Position numbers and translations under genes: made by a program. Positions 4,856-5,856 of a stretch of DNA of 5,856 nt are shown one piece after another (positions within the stretch are counted from its first letter, which is position 1; each line of letters opens with the position of its first letter). Below the pieces are notes generated by a model. The model was given only the letters and a program-made list of their open reading frames with translations, made no database searches and was not told the origin of the DNA. The DNA comes from Candidatus Aminicenantota bacterium (GTDB lineage: Bacteria > Acidobacteriota > Aminicenantia > UBA2199). The stretch is taken from assembly GCA_020355945.1 (NCBI GenBank), contig CP070627.1, positions 6,262,466 through 6,268,321 on the forward strand, read 5' to 3'.

Positions 4856-5856
4856 ATGAAAAAAAGCATGCCTGAAAAAATCCCGGGAAATAACCTGGAG
4901 CGGAAGCTGGGGCTGTTTCCTGTCACCAACATCGTGATAGCCAACATGATCGGGGCGGGGATTTTTACTACCTCCGGCCTGTTGATGGCCGATCTAAAAA
5001 ATCCCCTGCTCATGATGGGATTATGGGTTGCAGGTGGTGTAATAGCCCTGTGCGGCGCTTTATGCTATGGGGAACTGGGCGCTGCCATGCCCCGGGCCGG
5101 TGGGGAGTATGTTTTTCTTTCCCGGCTTTATCATCCGGTTTTTGGATTTTTAAGCGGCTGGGTTTCCTTTTTTGTGGGATTTTCCGCTCCAATTGCAGCC
5201 TCGGCCATTGGTTTTACAGAGTATTTCACCCGGGCCTTTCCCGCCCTGGTCCAGCCCGGTATTTTACCTGGAACCATCGAAACACTGGTGTTAAAAAAGT
5301 TCTATGCTATCCTGGTGATTATCCTCTTCACTGCGATTCATTTGCGGGGTATCGTTATTGGTGCCCGGGTACAGAATTATCTCACCCTGTTAAAGGTGGG
5401 GCTGCTCCTGGGCCTGGTTTTGTTCGGTTTTCTCCTGGGTAAAGGGAGTTTTACTCATTTTTCCCAGGGCACCCCCTTTGTCCTGGATTTTGGAGGACTG
5501 AAAACCATTGGTTTATCGTTGATGTGGATCATGTTTGCTTACAGCGGATGGAATGCTTCGGCTTACATCGGTTCCGAGGTTAAAGAACCGCAGAAGAACC
5601 TGCCTCGCTCGCTGCTCCTGGGAACCGGCGCCGTCGTCCTGGTATACTTTTTGTTAAACCTGCTTTACCTATATGCGCTCCCACCGGCGAAAATGGGCGA
5701 TGTTGACGATGTTATTCCTGTTGCCGGATTGGCAGCAGGAAATTTATTTGGCGGTACCATAGAAAACCTGGTATCCATTCTTGTTGGCTTTGCCCTGTTT
5801 TCTTCCCTAAGCGCTTTCATCATTCTCGGACCCCGGATATATTATTCCATGGCCAG
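4856..5856 (+). CDS. APC-superfamily amino-acid permease, 3' end cut by the window
   Basis: The frame is open from ATG 4856 to the window end: 333 codons plus two bases, no stop. It encodes a polytopic inner-membrane protein. Visible helices: TM1 about 22-44 with the unwound substrate-site motif 'IGAGIF' (32-37), TM2 52-75, TM3 94-118, TM4 148-165, TM5 176-195, TM6 215-238 with 'FAYSGWN' (227-233), TM7 255-276 and TM8 305-328. Loop signatures are 'PRAGGEY' (79-85) and 'EVKEPQKNLPRSL' (241-253), characteristic of APC amino-acid/polyamine/organocation carriers and exchangers. Family members are usually about 440-480 residues with 12 helices, so roughly the last four helices are missing here. 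The exact substrate cannot be read from the sequence. It follows the methyltransferase by 47 bp on the same strand, so it is likely in the same transcription unit. Confidence 0.93.
   Translation, partial: MKKSMPEKIPGNNLERKLGLFPVTNIVIANMIGAGIFTTSGLLMADLKNPLLMMGLWVAGGVIALCGALCYGELGAAMPRAGGEYVFLSRLYHPVFGFLSGWVSFFVGFSAPIAASAIGFTEYFTRAFPALVQPGILPGTIETLVLKKFYAILVIILFTAIHLRGIVIGARVQNYLTLLKVGLLLGLVLFGFLLGKGSFTHFSQGTPFVLDFGGLKTIGLSLMWIMFAYSGWNASAYIGSEVKEPQKNLPRSLLLGTGAVVLVYFLLNLLYLYALPPAKMGDVDDVIPVAGLAAGNLFGGTIENLVSILVGFALFSSLSAFIILGPRIYYSMA

Noticed and set aside
5023..5442. Plus-strand frame of 139 codons inside the transporter
   Set aside because: The frame starting at 4856 stays open to the window end and carries clear APC motifs and helices, so this is an out-of-frame shadow.

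Overview
The window looks like a chromosomal piece of a Gram-negative-type, probably anaerobic environmental bacterium. This rests on a dissimilatory-type ATP sulfurylase, a DUF362 two-[4Fe-4S] ferredoxin protein, a PilZ (cyclic-di-GMP) protein and an exported-looking O-methyltransferase. Base composition is moderate, with AT-rich intergenic stretches. No gene fixes the phylum. I see no rRNA, tRNA, CRISPR array, intact insertion sequence or phage gene.

Layout. Positions 1-1026 (+) hold the 3' part of a CapA-family metallophosphatase-like gene cut by the window edge. It converges on sat (2222-1029, -), and the two stop codons are only 2 bp apart. sat starts from a leader of about 80 nt behind a near-consensus sigma-70 promoter. 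The divergent region between sat and the next gene (2223-2514) carries that promoter, a second extended -10 candidate, a 15-bp direct repeat with 24-bp period, and an AT-rich promoter for a small PilZ gene (2515-2835, +). A 214-bp gap follows (2836-3049), with two GC-rich hairpins, an A7-C-T7 tract and a possible operator.

The second half is a rightward gene run: the DUF362/ferredoxin gene (3050-4129), a membrane-anchored or secreted O-methyltransferase (4134-4808, 4 bp downstream) and an APC-superfamily amino-acid transporter (4856 to the window end, cut off). Spacing suggests the first two are one transcript and the transporter probably belongs to it.

How the genes fit together. sat makes adenylylsulfate from sulfate and ATP, but no APS reductase, APS kinase or pyrophosphatase gene lies beside it here, so its pathway (dissimilatory or assimilatory) cannot be settled from this window. 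The DUF362, methyltransferase and transporter genes form a plausible but uncharacterised unit. I found no clear evidence of a wholly new system. The best leads are the exported methyltransferase with an altered metal-site motif, the DUF362 cluster, and the two structured intergenic regions.
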